This document shows, piece by piece, positions 25,447 to 34,672 of a stretch of 46,674 nt of DNA. The notes under the pieces are model-generated. The model was not told the DNA's origin. It did no database searches and worked only from the letters and a program-made list of their open reading frames with translations. Origin of the DNA: Candidatus Methanophagales archaeon. Its GTDB lineage: Archaea > Halobacteriota > Syntropharchaeia > Alkanophagales > Methanospirareceae. Position numbers and translations under genes: made by a program. The stretch is from contig QENH01000190.1 of NCBI GenBank assembly GCA_003336485.1, positions 1-46,674 of the forward strand. The letters run 5' to 3'. The stretch's first letter is position 1. Each line of letters opens with the position of its first letter.

Positions 25447-25650
25447 TCACGTATCAGGAAAAGATACTCCACGAGCTCTGCGTTCGTTGGCCCCTACATG
25501 CCAGAACATCACAGTTGCCGTTGTTTCCTTACGAATCCTACCAGATATGATCTCCACACCCCCACCAGGCAGATAATCGCACCCGGCCGCATTTAACCGT
25601 TCTCGTTGGGAGTTTTTTAGATTCACTATACGCTGCTTCACTCTACACAA
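25447..25650 (-). CDS. Doubtful short gene, unknown
   Basis: 67 residues (TTG start at 25650; a GTG occurs a few codons later). It overlaps the start of the preceding gene by 13 bases and would follow it on the same strand. Composition includes CDYLPGGGVEIISGRIRKE and VMFWHVGANERRARG. I recognise no family, and the frame could be chance. Confidence 0.25.
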   Translation of the reverse strand: MCRVKQRIVNLKNSQRERLNAAGCDYLPGGGVEIISGRIRKETTATVMFWHVGANERRARGVSFPDT

Positions 25651-26435
25651 TCAGTGCCCACCACAGTTACACCAGCTTCACCTTTTATTTGCGTTATAAC
25701 ACCCATCAATTCGTCCATCTTCGCTGTACTACTACATTCAGCACAGATAACGACCGAGCCTTCACCGCCATTGACACCGCCTGCACCTATGGGAAATGCA
25801 GCATCCGCGCCTAATATCTTCAGCGCCTCTACCTCCGTGATCACCTTGCCATGCACGGGCATCAAGCCCACGGACTTACCCACCGATTTGTAAAATCTAC
25901 CCTTACCCACTCGTTTCCCAGCTTCTGTAATAGAATAGGGTATTGTTTTCTCAATGCCAACAGGAATGATAAAATTCACTCCCTGTGCCATGACAATACC
26001 AAGCGCGGCCCCAATCGTGCCGCCGGCAGGATGCGCCAGGAGTATCCCTGCAGTATTAGTGGCATCCAATGCATTTGCACCCTTTATAAACACGTCTTCC
26101 GACGATAACTCCTCAATAGCCTTTTCTATACCATCATCACTTATTTTACCGTCCTTTATAAGCACGTCACTTACCCTATACGCTTTTGGCACTACACAAG
26201 TACCGTCAGAAGTTATGACACCTGCTGCGTATCTCGACCTATCTATTTCCATTTCCGAGCCAGGTAAGGCATTTAAAATCTCCTCGGCCACATATGCGTT
26301 TGTGGTTCCCAGTGTTATTATAATGGTGCCGTGCTTCAACGCTCGTTGCACCTCTTCCAGATTCGTTACACCCTTTGCAATCAGTCGCTTTGACTCGGAA
26401 GGCGTAAGTGCTATCAAAATTTTTTCCGATGCCAT
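25638..26435 (-). CDS. Unrecognised conserved protein next to ATP synthase genes
   Basis: 265 residues, soluble, with alternating small residues. Segments GTIIITLGTTNAYVAEEIL, KGANALDATNTAGILLAHPA followed by GGTIGAALG, and AAFPIGAGGVNGGEGSVVIC look like nucleotide- or phosphate-binding turns. I recall no named family, but the sequence is even and well-behaved, so a genuine archaeal conserved protein is likely. It starts 7 bases after the stop of ATP synthase subunit B, which points to cotranscription. The usual neighbour at that position is subunit D; no homology to subunit D (a long coiled-coil protein) is visible. There are three cysteines near the C-terminus (VICAECSS, TDCVE). Confidence 0.6.
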   Translation of the reverse strand: MASEKILIALTPSESKRLIAKGVTNLEEVQRALKHGTIIITLGTTNAYVAEEILNALPGSEMEIDRSRYAAGVITSDGTCVVPKAYRVSDVLIKDGKISDDGIEKAIEELSSEDVFIKGANALDATNTAGILLAHPAGGTIGAALGIVMAQGVNFIIPVGIEKTIPYSITEAGKRVGKGRFYKSVGKSVGLMPVHGKVITEVEALKILGADAAFPIGAGGVNGGEGSVVICAECSSTAKMDELMGVITQIKGEAGVTVVGTDCVE

Positions 26436-26442
26436 ATATCTA

Positions 26443-27840
26443 TCATTCCCCTTTATGACTCGGATGATACTTCTTTATTATATGTTCGTCAATTCGTTTG
26501 AGTTCTCCTTCGGGCAACGTTGCTAGCAAGTCCCAACCAAGGTCTAACGTATCTTCTATACTTCTATCATCGTTTTTGCCCTGTGTGACAAACCGCTTCT
26601 CAAATTCATCGGCAAATTCCAGGTATTTCCTGTCCCTACTCGTCAGCGCTTCCTCTCCTACTACGGCAACCAAATCACGCATGTCCCGGCCTTCGGCATA
26701 ACCGGCATAAAGCTGATTGGATACGCCCGAATGGTCATCCCTCGTCCTTTCTGGTCCTATACCTTCGTTCATCAATCTCGAAAGCGAAGGTAAAACATCC
26801 ACTGGTGGGAATATGCCCCGCCTATGTAGGTCTCGAGAAAGCACGAACTGACCCTCCGTAATATATCCCGTAAGGTCCGGTATAGGATGTGTTATGTCAT
26901 CATCCGGCATACTCAGTATGGGTATTTGTGTGATCGTACCATTTCGCCCTTTTATTCTGCCTGCACGCTCGTAATTCATTGAGAGGTCGGTGTACATGTA
27001 TCCGGGATATCCCCTTCTTCCCGGTACTTCTTCTCGTGCCGCTGCTATTTCTCGTAGCGCCTCACAGTAGTTTGTCATATCCGTGAGAATAACGAGGATA
27101 TGCATATCATATTCGTATGCGAGGAACTCAGCAGTTGTTAATGCCATTCTCGGCGTTATTATTCGCTCGATCGCAGGGTCATCGGCCAGATTGAGGAATG
27201 CTACTATACGCTCGATTGCGCCTGTGCGTTCGAAATCGTGCATGAAGAATGAAGCTTCCTCATGGGTGATGCCCATTGCGGCAAACACAACGGAGAACGG
27301 CTCTCCGGAGGCTAATACCTTTGCCTGTCTCGCTATTTGCGCTGCAAGAGCATTGTGCGGCATACCAGCACCGGAGAATATCGGTAACTTCTGCCCCCTT
27401 ACCAGCGTGTTCATCCCGTCAATAGTGGAAATGCCAGTTTGAATGAATTCACGCGGATAATCTCGCGCTGTGGGGTTTATCGCCTCGCCAGTAATAGAAA
27501 GCCTATCTTCCGGTATCACCTCCGGTCCACCATCTATGGGTCTGCCAAGACCATCAAAAAAGCGACCCACCATATCTTGTGCAACACTTACCCGCATTAT
27601 ATCGCCGGTGAACCGTACCCTTGTCTTTGCCGTATCTATACCCGAAGTGCCCTCGAAGACCTGAATCACAGCGAGTCCTCTTCTCGCTTCTAACACCTGC
27701 CCCATCTTATCTTCGCCACTCGGTGTAACTATCTTTACCACCTCTCCATATGCAACACCCTCTACGCCTTCTACCACAATTAAAGGACCTGCTGCCTCTC
27801 TTATTGTTGTATATTCACGTGCCGATATATCTACCGCCAT
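26443..27840 (-). CDS. atpB: A-type ATP synthase subunit B
   Basis: 465 residues, normal length. The non-catalytic nucleotide subunit of the A1 head. Motifs include [14 protein letters not shown] near 25, [20 protein letters not shown] followed by MPHN near 150 (a non-canonical nucleotide site without a Walker A lysine), [20 protein letters not shown], and [20 protein letters not shown]. Those fit archaeal V/A-type subunit B. It follows subunit A after an 18-base gap on the same strand. The conventional neighbours E, C, F and D are not present. Confidence 0.95.
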   Translation of the reverse strand: MAVDISAREYTTIREAAGPLIVVEGVEGVAYGEVVKIVTPSGEDKMGQVLEARRGLAVIQVFEGTSGIDTAKTRVRFTGDIMRVSVAQDMVGRFFDGLGRPIDGGPEVIPEDRLSITGEAINPTARDYPREFIQTGISTIDGMNTLVRGQKLPIFSGAGMPHNALAAQIARQAKVLASGEPFSVVFAAMGITHEEASFFMHDFERTGAIERIVAFLNLADDPAIERIITPRMALTTAEFLAYEYDMHILVILTDMTNYCEALREIAAAREEVPGRRGYPGYMYTDLSMNYERAGRIKGRNGTITQIPILSMPDDDITHPIPDLTGYITEGQFVLSRDLHRRGIFPPVDVLPSLSRLMNEGIGPERTRDDHSGVSNQLYAGYAEGRDMRDLVAVVGEEALTSRDRKYLEFADEFEKRFVTQGKNDDRSIEDTLDLGWDLLATLPEGELKRIDEHIIKKYHPSHKGE

Positions 27841-27858
27841 TTCTTTTCACCCCTTTTA

Positions 27859-29640
27859 TTATGCTGATTCCGCCTCTTTCCTCTTTAAAGCTTCGAATTC
27901 ATCTTTCATATCTTTCACCATCTTATCATATTGCTTCTCAAACTCTTCACTTGGCACATACTTCATCCTCGCCATGGCATCTTTTATCCCCATAGCCTCT
28001 ATCTTCCCTATACTCACACCATAATCTATCACTTCACTTGCGAGGTCATACCATTGCAGAATGATTCTTGCCATTAGATACTGCTTCTCAAGAGAGCAGT
28101 AGGAGTCCACGTCATGGTAAGCGTTCTGTTGCAAGAAGTCCTCGCGAATCAAACGAGCTACTTCTAACGTGCCTCGTTCACGTGCCGGAAGTGCATCCGC
28201 GCCAACAAGCTGGACTATCTCTTGTAGCTCCGCCTCCTTCTGCAATATTGACATCATATCGTCTCTCTGTTCCGTAAAGTCAGGAGTTTCCGATTTGTTA
28301 AACCATTCGCTGAGGTGGCCTACGTAAAGGGAATAGCTCCGGAGCCAGCTTATAGCCGGAAAATGCCTTCTATCCGCTAAAGTGGAATCGAGAGCCCAGA
28401 AAACACCTGCTACTCGCAATGTATTCTGAGTTACTGGTTCTGAGAAATCGCCGCCTGGGGGTGATACCGCACCAACTACAGAGACAGAGCCTATTCGTTC
28501 TTCCGAATCCGAGCATAACGCTTTTACTCTACCTGCACGTTCGTAGAAATCGGATAATCTCGTGGCTAAATACGCCGGATAACCTTCCTCGCCCGGCATC
28601 TCCTCCAACCGGCCCGAAATCTCTCGCAGTGCTTCCGCCCATCTTGATGTCGAATCCGCCTGTATCGCTGTGTCATACCCCATATCACGATAATACTCAG
28701 CGAGTGTGATCCCGGTATAAATAGACGCTTCTCGTGCTGCAACGGGCATATTAGATGTGTTTGCAATAAGCGTAGATCGCTCCATCAAATTCTCACCGCT
28801 GTAAGGGTCAATAAGTTTAGGGAAATCCTCCAAAACCTCGGTCATCTCGTTCCCTCGCTCGCCACAACCGATATACACAATAATCTGCGCATCTGCCCAT
28901 CTCGCCACCTGGTGTTGCATTACTGTCTTTCCTGTCCCGAACCCACCGGGGATAGCAGCAGTCCCGCCTTTCGCAAGCGGGAAGAAGGTGTCATTAATTC
29001 GCTGTCCCGTAAGCAGAGGCACTTCGAGGTCTAATTTATCTTTATATGGCCGCCCCTTCCTCACCGGCCATTTCTGCATCATCGTCAATTCCCGATCTTC
29101 AGCATCTGTTTGTAGCCTTGCTATACAGTCGTCAACCGTGAATTTGCCCGCTTTTAGCTCTAAGATTTTTCCGCTTAGCCCGGGCGGGACAAGGATCTTA
29201 TGCGTTATTACTTTCGTTTCTTGAACAGAGCCTAAAAAATCGCCACCCACTACCTGTTTGCCTTCCTCTGCGGTAGGTGTAAAATCCCATTTCGTTGTCC
29301 GGTCCAGAGCATCCACATAGACACCCCTTTTTATATAATCTCCTACTTTCTTGCCTATCGCTTCTAAAGGTCTCTGTACACCATCATAGAAATTCTTTAA
29401 AATCCCGGGTCCCAATTCGACAGTTAAGGGCGATTTTGTCCTTATCACTGGTTCACCCGGCTTCAAACCCGTTGTATCTTCATACACCTGAACATATGCC
29501 TGGGCTCCATCCAATCTTATCGTTTCGCCCATCAATCCCTCGTCTCCTATCTTTACCACTTCATACATCTCGCATCCGCGCATATTATCTGCAACAACTA
29601 ACGGGCCTGCGATCTTTGTTATTATGCCTTCTTCCTCCAT
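27859..29640 (-). CDS. atpA: A-type ATP synthase subunit A (catalytic)
   Basis: 593 residues, normal length. It carries the catalytic nucleotide site: GGFGTGKT at 232-239 (Walker A), then [20 protein letters not shown] near 255-274, [15 protein letters not shown] and the [18 protein letters not shown] loop near 330-350. This is the archaeal membrane-bound complex that couples H+ or Na+ flow to ATP synthesis. A GGAGGAGAAAAG sequence precedes the ATG. No subunit gene is visible upstream: the next gene is divergent trpE, 220 bases away. Subunit C, F, E, I and K genes would normally precede it. Confidence 0.95.
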   Translation of the reverse strand: MEEEGIITKIAGPLVVADNMRGCEMYEVVKIGDEGLMGETIRLDGAQAYVQVYEDTTGLKPGEPVIRTKSPLTVELGPGILKNFYDGVQRPLEAIGKKVGDYIKRGVYVDALDRTTKWDFTPTAEEGKQVVGGDFLGSVQETKVITHKILVPPGLSGKILELKAGKFTVDDCIARLQTDAEDRELTMMQKWPVRKGRPYKDKLDLEVPLLTGQRINDTFFPLAKGGTAAIPGGFGTGKTVMQHQVARWADAQIIVYIGCGERGNEMTEVLEDFPKLIDPYSGENLMERSTLIANTSNMPVAAREASIYTGITLAEYYRDMGYDTAIQADSTSRWAEALREISGRLEEMPGEEGYPAYLATRLSDFYERAGRVKALCSDSEERIGSVSVVGAVSPPGGDFSEPVTQNTLRVAGVFWALDSTLADRRHFPAISWLRSYSLYVGHLSEWFNKSETPDFTEQRDDMMSILQKEAELQEIVQLVGADALPARERGTLEVARLIREDFLQQNAYHDVDSYCSLEKQYLMARIILQWYDLASEVIDYGVSIGKIEAMGIKDAMARMKYVPSEEFEKQYDKMVKDMKDEFEALKRKEAESA

Positions 29641-29825
29641 CTTTTCTCCTCCGCTACATCAAATATCTTAATTATCTTATCCCCATTTTAAACTAGTGTT
29701 TACTTTAGTTTAGATTAGGTGCAAAAGTACCAAATACTATTTCTTAAGTGATCTAGAACAAGATATTATTTCACGTACAAAACGATGTAATTAAGGATCA
29801 GATACAGTTACCATACACTAAAGTA

Positions 29826-29835
29826 TTTATATATA
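29826..29835 (+). promoter_or_regulatory. TATA box for trpEG
   Basis: TTTATATATA ~30 bases upstream of the trpE ATG at 29861; a transcript start ~25 bases downstream gives a leader of about 5-10 bases, i.e. near-leaderless. Confidence 0.5.
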
Positions 29836-29860
29836 CAATACAATCCATATGTGATACATA

Positions 29861-31333
29861 ATGTTCGTCATTCAGGCATGCGAGGAGATCCCGTTTGTAA
29901 ACCCTTGTCTGCTATATGATGTCCTGAAGAAGGATGCGGTAAGCGAAGATAGTGCGGCATACTTACTGGAGTCGCGAGAAGGCGATGATAAGATGGCGCG
30001 GTATTCTATTATCGGTTTCGATCCCGCGTTTAAATTCGCCATGAAGGACGGCGTTTTGACAAGCAAGTCGTACAATGCAGTAGTTGGCGAAGCGATGGCT
30101 AATGTAGTGGGCGAGGCTATAAATCCGCTTAGTTTGATAAAAGCGTTCCTTAACGAGCTAAAGATAGAGCGTGCGCAGAAAAGGGATCGTTTTATCGGCG
30201 GTTTTGTCGGTTACCTTTCGTACGATTTCATCAGATATCATCTGGATTTGGATGAAAGTACATTGGACTCTTTGGGTCAACCGGATTGCGAATTCCTGCT
30301 CACGAACAAGAATGTTATTGTAGACCATAGCGCGGAAAAAGCGTTCCTTATATCTAATGAATTTTGCGATACTCCAAACAAGGATATGGATTCCGATACG
30401 ACTTCTGTGAACGTGGCGGAATTACTGAATGATGCAGAAGTGCCCGATAGTCCTGCCCCGATTTCGATCGTCGGCGATTTCCGGTCAAACATGGAAAAGG
30501 CCGATTATGAACGAAGTGTAAGAATTGCGAAGGAATACATTCGTGCTGGCGATATATTTCAAGTGGTGCTTTCTCAGCGACTGGAAGCCGACTTTGCTCC
30601 GGAAGGGCATTTTGAGTTTTACAAAATGTTAAGCGAAGTGAATCCGTCACCATACATGTATCTACTCGATTTCGGTGAGCGGAAGATAGTAGGCGCAAGT
30701 CCCGAAATGCTTGTTCGGGTCGCCAGATTGCCCCAAGCAGGCAAAGGTGGCAGGGAAGTGGAGAGTTTTCCGATAGCGGGTACAAGACGGCGTGGCATAA
30801 CTGAAGAAGAAGATAAGCGTTTGGAGGTGGAGATGCTTAACGATGAGAAGGAGCGTGCCGAGCATTTGATGCTTGTGGATTTATCAAGAAACGACATCGG
30901 GAAAGTGTCCGAATTTGGCACCGTGAAACCAGTGCGATTCATGTATGCCGAGAAATATTCGCATGTGCAACATATAGTGACGGACGTGGTGGGCGAGTTG
31001 AGAACAGATAAGGACGAGTTCGATGCGTTAGAAGCGACGTTCCCGGCCGGTACTGTTTCGGGCGCCCCGAAAGTGCGTGCTATGGAGATAATAGATGAAT
31101 TAGAGCCGACAAGAAGAGGTGTGTACGCAGGAGGTGTCGGATATTTCTCCTTTAATCGTTCCATTGATACCGCGATAACCATAAGAACTGCGGTATTTGA
31201 ACGTGGTAAAGTATATATACAAGCAGGCGCAGGTATTGTTGCTGATTCTGATCCGGAACGCGAGTATAAAGAGACCTTGAGTAAGTGTGCGGCGTTATTA
31301 GAGTGTATCTCGGGAGGTGCGCGAGAAATATGA
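29861..31333 (+). CDS. trpE: Anthranilate synthase component I
   Basis: 490 residues, normal length. It makes anthranilate from chorismate and the ammonia supplied by TrpG. The N-terminal domain includes YLLESREGDDKMARYSIIGF, in which LES is the feedback tryptophan-binding motif. The C-terminal chorismate-utilising domain carries DIFQVVLSQRLE, YLLDFGERKIVGASPEMLV, FPIAGTRRRG and, near the end, FPAGTVSGAPKVRAMEIIDE. The start is the ATG at 29861, with a TATA box directly upstream. It overlaps trpG by four bases (ATGA) at its 3' end, indicating coupled translation. Remaining trp genes are not in the window. Confidence 0.95.
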   Translation: MFVIQACEEIPFVNPCLLYDVLKKDAVSEDSAAYLLESREGDDKMARYSIIGFDPAFKFAMKDGVLTSKSYNAVVGEAMANVVGEAINPLSLIKAFLNELKIERAQKRDRFIGGFVGYLSYDFIRYHLDLDESTLDSLGQPDCEFLLTNKNVIVDHSAEKAFLISNEFCDTPNKDMDSDTTSVNVAELLNDAEVPDSPAPISIVGDFRSNMEKADYERSVRIAKEYIRAGDIFQVVLSQRLEADFAPEGHFEFYKMLSEVNPSPYMYLLDFGERKIVGASPEMLVRVARLPQAGKGGREVESFPIAGTRRRGITEEEDKRLEVEMLNDEKERAEHLMLVDLSRNDIGKVSEFGTVKPVRFMYAEKYSHVQHIVTDVVGELRTDKDEFDALEATFPAGTVSGAPKVRAMEIIDELEPTRRGVYAGGVGYFSFNRSIDTAITIRTAVFERGKVYIQAGAGIVADSDPEREYKETLSKCAALLECISGGAREI

Positions 31334-31908
31334 ATGTCCTGATTGTGGATAATATTGATTCTTTTGTATATAACATCGTGCAATACGTTGGGATACTGGG
31401 TGCCAAACCGATAGTGGTGCAGAATAATGTAAATCTTGGTTATATAGCGGAAATTGTTAAGGCACATGAGATAGAGCATATAATAATCTCGCCGGGTCCA
31501 AAGACGCCAAGAGATGCTGGTGTCACAAATGAACTGATAAAGGAGTTTTGCAACGATGACAAGAAGATATTGGGCGTTTGTTTGGGGCATCAATGTATAG
31601 GTTATGTATTTGGCGCAAGGGTGCGGAATGCAAGAGAGCTAAGACATGGGAAGGCGAGTTTAGTGAAGCATAATGGCGCAAACGTGCTGAAAGGGCTGAA
31701 GAATCCGCTATCGGTCGTGCGATACCACTCCTTAGTACTTGACGATGTAAAAAACGGCAGTTTAGAAGTAACAGCAAGAAGTTTAGATGATGATGAGATA
31801 ATGGCAATCCGGCATAAAGATAAGGACATCTTCGGCGTACAGTTCCATCCGGAATCTATATTGACAGAGGATGGGCTGAAATTGATAAAGAATTTTGTGG
31901 ATATGTAG
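31330..31908 (+). CDS. trpG: Anthranilate synthase component II (glutamine amidotransferase)
   Basis: 192 residues from the ATG at 31330, which overlaps the trpE stop as ATGA; an earlier in-frame start would lie inside trpE. Class I glutamine amidotransferase: SPGPKTPRDAG near 54-64, catalytic cysteine C84 in GVCLGHQCIG, and H173/E175 in QFHPES. It releases ammonia from glutamine for TrpE. The HGKAS and RYHSL segments are the usual TrpG/PabA motifs. Confidence 0.95.
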   Translation: MNVLIVDNIDSFVYNIVQYVGILGAKPIVVQNNVNLGYIAEIVKAHEIEHIIISPGPKTPRDAGVTNELIKEFCNDDKKILGVCLGHQCIGYVFGARVRNARELRHGKASLVKHNGANVLKGLKNPLSVVRYHSLVLDDVKNGSLEVTARSLDDDEIMAIRHKDKDIFGVQFHPESILTEDGLKLIKNFVDM

Positions 31909-31909
31909 G

Positions 31910-31920
31910 TTTTTTTTTTT
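31910..31920 (+). terminator. Oligo-T terminator of trpEG
   Basis: Run of 11 T immediately after the trpG stop, on the coding strand, with no preceding hairpin: the usual archaeal termination signal. It sits in the 22-bp gap to the convergent ABC gene. Confidence 0.7.
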
Positions 31921-31930
31921 AATCGCCAAA

Positions 31931-32704
31931 TTAAAGCGTAGCACATGCCTTTGAGCGTTCTAAACTGAGCCACATAAGCAACTTCGCCCGAAATTCATTT
32001 GCTTCTGCACTTGTTCGCTTCCTCGGTCTCGGTATATCAACAGTGAGGCACTTAGCAAGGCATCCCGGTCTCGCAGACATAACCGCAACTCTATCTGCAA
32101 GATATACCGCCTCATCAACGCTATGGGTCACGAACAAGACGGTTTTCTTTGTCCTCTTCCAAATCTCCAGCAGCTCTTCCTGAAGCAGGTTTCTCGTTTG
32201 CGCATCTACCGAGCCAAAAGGCTCATCCATCAATAAGATAGAAGGCTCAGTAGCAAGAGTTCTTGCAATTGCTACCCGCTGCTTCATGCCGCCTGAAAGT
32301 TCGTATGGGTAATGCTTTTCAAATCCTTTTAGACCTACGAGCGTGATATACTTTTCTGCAATCGCTTGTCTTTCCTTATCCGCCATACCGCCTATCTCCA
32401 GTCCGAATTCCACATTCTTCAAAACCGTTCGCCATGGAAATAGCGAGAATTCCTGGAATACCATGCCCCTATCCGGAGATGCGCATTTCACTTCTTTGCC
32501 ATCTAAGACTATCTTGCCACTGGTTGGGCGGTCTAAACCCGCCACCATTCGTAGCAATGTCGTTTTGCCACAGCCCGAAGGACCGATAATACACAAAAAC
32601 TCGGCTGGTTTTACTTCTAAGTTGATCCCGTCCAGAGCAGCCATTTCACCTTCTTCTGTGACATACGTCTTAGTTATGTGCTGAAGTTCGAGTTTGTGGT
32701 TCAT
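31931..32704 (-). CDS. ABC transporter ATP-binding protein, nitrate/sulfonate/taurine type
   Basis: 257 residues, normal length (TauB/SsuB/NrtD-like). Walker A GPSGCGKTT near residue 44, Q-loop FQEFSLFPW, signature LSGGMKQR, Walker B ILLMDEPFGSVD and the H-loop VTHSVDEA. It energises the importer encoded by the two upstream genes; the gap to the permease gene is 6 bases, so they are one transcript. Confidence 0.93.
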   Translation of the reverse strand: MNHKLELQHITKTYVTEEGEMAALDGINLEVKPAEFLCIIGPSGCGKTTLLRMVAGLDRPTSGKIVLDGKEVKCASPDRGMVFQEFSLFPWRTVLKNVEFGLEIGGMADKERQAIAEKYITLVGLKGFEKHYPYELSGGMKQRVAIARTLATEPSILLMDEPFGSVDAQTRNLLQEELLEIWKRTKKTVLFVTHSVDEAVYLADRVAVMSARPGCLAKCLTVDIPRPRKRTSAEANEFRAKLLMWLSLERSKACATL

Positions 32705-32710
32705 ATTATA

Positions 32711-33484
32711 TCATTTCACTATCCCTCTTTTCCACTTAAATAGTTTATCCTCAACGAAATGTCTGAATAAGCGATCGATACAGAGTGCTAACAGCCCTAA
32801 AATAAGCATGTACGCTACCACATAGTCCATCTGATGCATCGGGAAAAAATCAGTGAATAGACGGAGGCCAAGTCCATAATTACTTACCCCAAACATCTCA
32901 GCCGCTACAACACACATCCAAGCAACGCCCATGCCTACACGAGTGCCAGTAGCAATAGAAGGGAGCGCATAAGGTATTGCGACATATCTTATCAACTTTC
33001 TATTTCCTATGCACCCTAACACTTTTCCTGTCTCCACTAATACCTTGGGCACATCTCTAAATCCTGTATAACTGGCAATTAAGATCGGGAAAAAAGCACC
33101 TATAAATATGATAAAGCCTGCTGCAAAGTGCGTTAGGTGGAACCATGCAATTGCAAGCGGTACCCACGCCAGCGGGGGAATCGGTCTTATTAATTCTATA
33201 ATCGGATCTACCGCTTTGAATACTGTATCATACCAGCCCATAGCAATAGCTAGAGGCAATGCCACGGCAAACGCTAATACCATGCCAATAGCAAAGTGAA
33301 AGAGGCTGACCAGTATATCCAGCGGTATATCTTCCCGGAGCTCATAAAATGAAAAAATAACGGCTGTGAAACTAGGCAAGATTGTGGATTCTTTTACCAC
33401 GTACACTGCTATAAACTGCCATAAAATGATGGCTATGATTAGTGGAACTAACCATAGCCAATTCTCTTTTGTCTGTAGTCTCAT
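32711..33484 (-). CDS. ABC transporter permease, nitrate/sulfonate/taurine type
   Basis: 257 residues with six hydrophobic segments. The EAA-like loop GCIGNRKLIRYVAIPYALP lies near 155-175 and the ESTILPSFTAVI and RPIPPLAWVPLAIAWF segments are typical of SsuC/TauC permeases. Its start overlaps the solute-binding protein stop by four bases (ATGA), so the three transport genes are coupled. Confidence 0.93.
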   Translation of the reverse strand: MRLQTKENWLWLVPLIIAIILWQFIAVYVVKESTILPSFTAVIFSFYELREDIPLDILVSLFHFAIGMVLAFAVALPLAIAMGWYDTVFKAVDPIIELIRPIPPLAWVPLAIAWFHLTHFAAGFIIFIGAFFPILIASYTGFRDVPKVLVETGKVLGCIGNRKLIRYVAIPYALPSIATGTRVGMGVAWMCVVAAEMFGVSNYGLGLRLFTDFFPMHQMDYVVAYMLILGLLALCIDRLFRHFVEDKLFKWKRGIVK

Positions 33485-34506
33485 ATTTTCCCTGTTACAG
33501 CCTCATAAAAGGAGGTATCAAAGATGTCGTCTTTTTCAAACAGTTCTACTCCCCGCCTTGCATATCTCACTCTGTTCAGGTCGTAGATCACAGCCGCATA
33601 TTCGATCCCCGATTCCACTTCTAAATTCGGATCGGTAATCCAGTGCATATCTGATACGTTTATAGACTGCTTTATCGTTGATACATCTGCGCTCTGCCAC
33701 TGTGCGAAAATCTCTGCCGCTTCGTCCGGATGCGCGATTTCGTATTCGGTAGCACGTATATGCGTCTTTATTATCTGCTCAAGTATCTCGGGGTGCTCTC
33801 TTATCATCTTGCCACTTGCAACCACGCAACAGCATGCATGATCTGGCCATATTGAACCGGACCATTCAACAATTACGCCGTTGCCTGCCACTTCGATTAT
33901 TGTCGGTGCCGGACTGGGTAGGAATACTGCGTCTACTGCTTTAACACTGATAGCAGTAGTAGCTTCACTGGGTCCCATTGCTTTTAGTGTCACTTCCCCT
34001 TCGGGATCTATACCGTTATCCAAAAACCACTTTGAAAGGACAGTATGCTGAATCGAACCAGGAGGGAACGTTGCAATCGTCTTGCCCTTTAAAGAGGCAG
34101 GTCCTTCGTATTCTGCGGCTAGGTCCGGACGTATAACCAGTGCAGATCCCTGCGTCTGGGCGCCCGCAACTATCTTTGCATCTAAACCTTCGTACAGTGC
34201 GGCAATAGGCGGTGCAACACCCACATAAGCAACGTCAAGGTCTCCGGAAAGCATAGCAGTCATCTCAGGAGGGCCAGACGGGAACACTTTCATATCTACT
34301 GTATCTATACCAAACGTACTCAAATCCGCTTCCCACCAGCCTTTATCGGCTGCGATCATCGCTGCGATTTGATGTGTGCTTGGTTGATACCCGATAGTGA
34401 TCGTAGTCATTTTTGCCGGGGTCTTTTCTTCTACACAGCCTACAAACAGCGCTGTAATTGCCACTATAACAATTATTATTAGACTCGATAAAACTCTCTT
34501 TTCCAC
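33481..34506 (-). CDS. Substrate-binding lipoprotein, SsuA/TauA/NMT1-like
   Basis: 341 residues from the GTG at 34506. The frame reaches a GTG at 34515, but a good GGGGGTGAT lies on the minus strand between them, spaced correctly for the second start. A lipoprotein signal (SLIIIVIVAITALFVGC, lipobox Cys24) precedes TTITIGYQPSTHQIAAMIA and AAPGSIQ-like blocks of NMT1/SsuA binding proteins. Motifs include VAYVGVAPPIAALYEG and TIATFPPGSIQHTVLSKWFL. It would bind an organic sulfonate or similar anion outside the membrane. The adjacent comDE gene suggests a sulfonate ligand; inference. Confidence 0.88.
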   Translation of the reverse strand: MEKRVLSSLIIIVIVAITALFVGCVEEKTPAKMTTITIGYQPSTHQIAAMIAADKGWWEADLSTFGIDTVDMKVFPSGPPEMTAMLSGDLDVAYVGVAPPIAALYEGLDAKIVAGAQTQGSALVIRPDLAAEYEGPASLKGKTIATFPPGSIQHTVLSKWFLDNGIDPEGEVTLKAMGPSEATTAISVKAVDAVFLPSPAPTIIEVAGNGVIVEWSGSIWPDHACCCVVASGKMIREHPEILEQIIKTHIRATEYEIAHPDEAAEIFAQWQSADVSTIKQSINVSDMHWITDPNLEVESGIEYAAVIYDLNRVRYARRGVELFEKDDIFDTSFYEAVTGKI

Positions 34507-34588
34507 GTTAATCACCCCCTAAAATTTTCCAGCAGATACTACAACAAATCATTTTTTTTATACCTTAAATGTTCTCTTTGTAAAATCA

Positions 34589-34598
34589 ATATATAAAT
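34589..34598 (-). promoter_or_regulatory. TATA box for the sulfonate-type ABC operon
   Basis: Minus-strand AATTTATATAT at ~34589-34599, 80-90 bases before the start at 34506; the predicted leader is about 60 bases and includes the strong GGGGGTGAT ribosome binding site. Confidence 0.45.
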
Positions 34599-34672
34599 TT
34601 ATGGTATTGTTAAAACTCTTTTTACTTGACATTGTCACTATAGATTTCATTTACCAAATGCATATTGTGCAA

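Noticed and set aside
30619-31593. 324-residue minus-strand frame inside trpE-trpG
   Set aside because: Antisense to two firmly identified genes, with a low-complexity Ser/Thr/Tyr composition.
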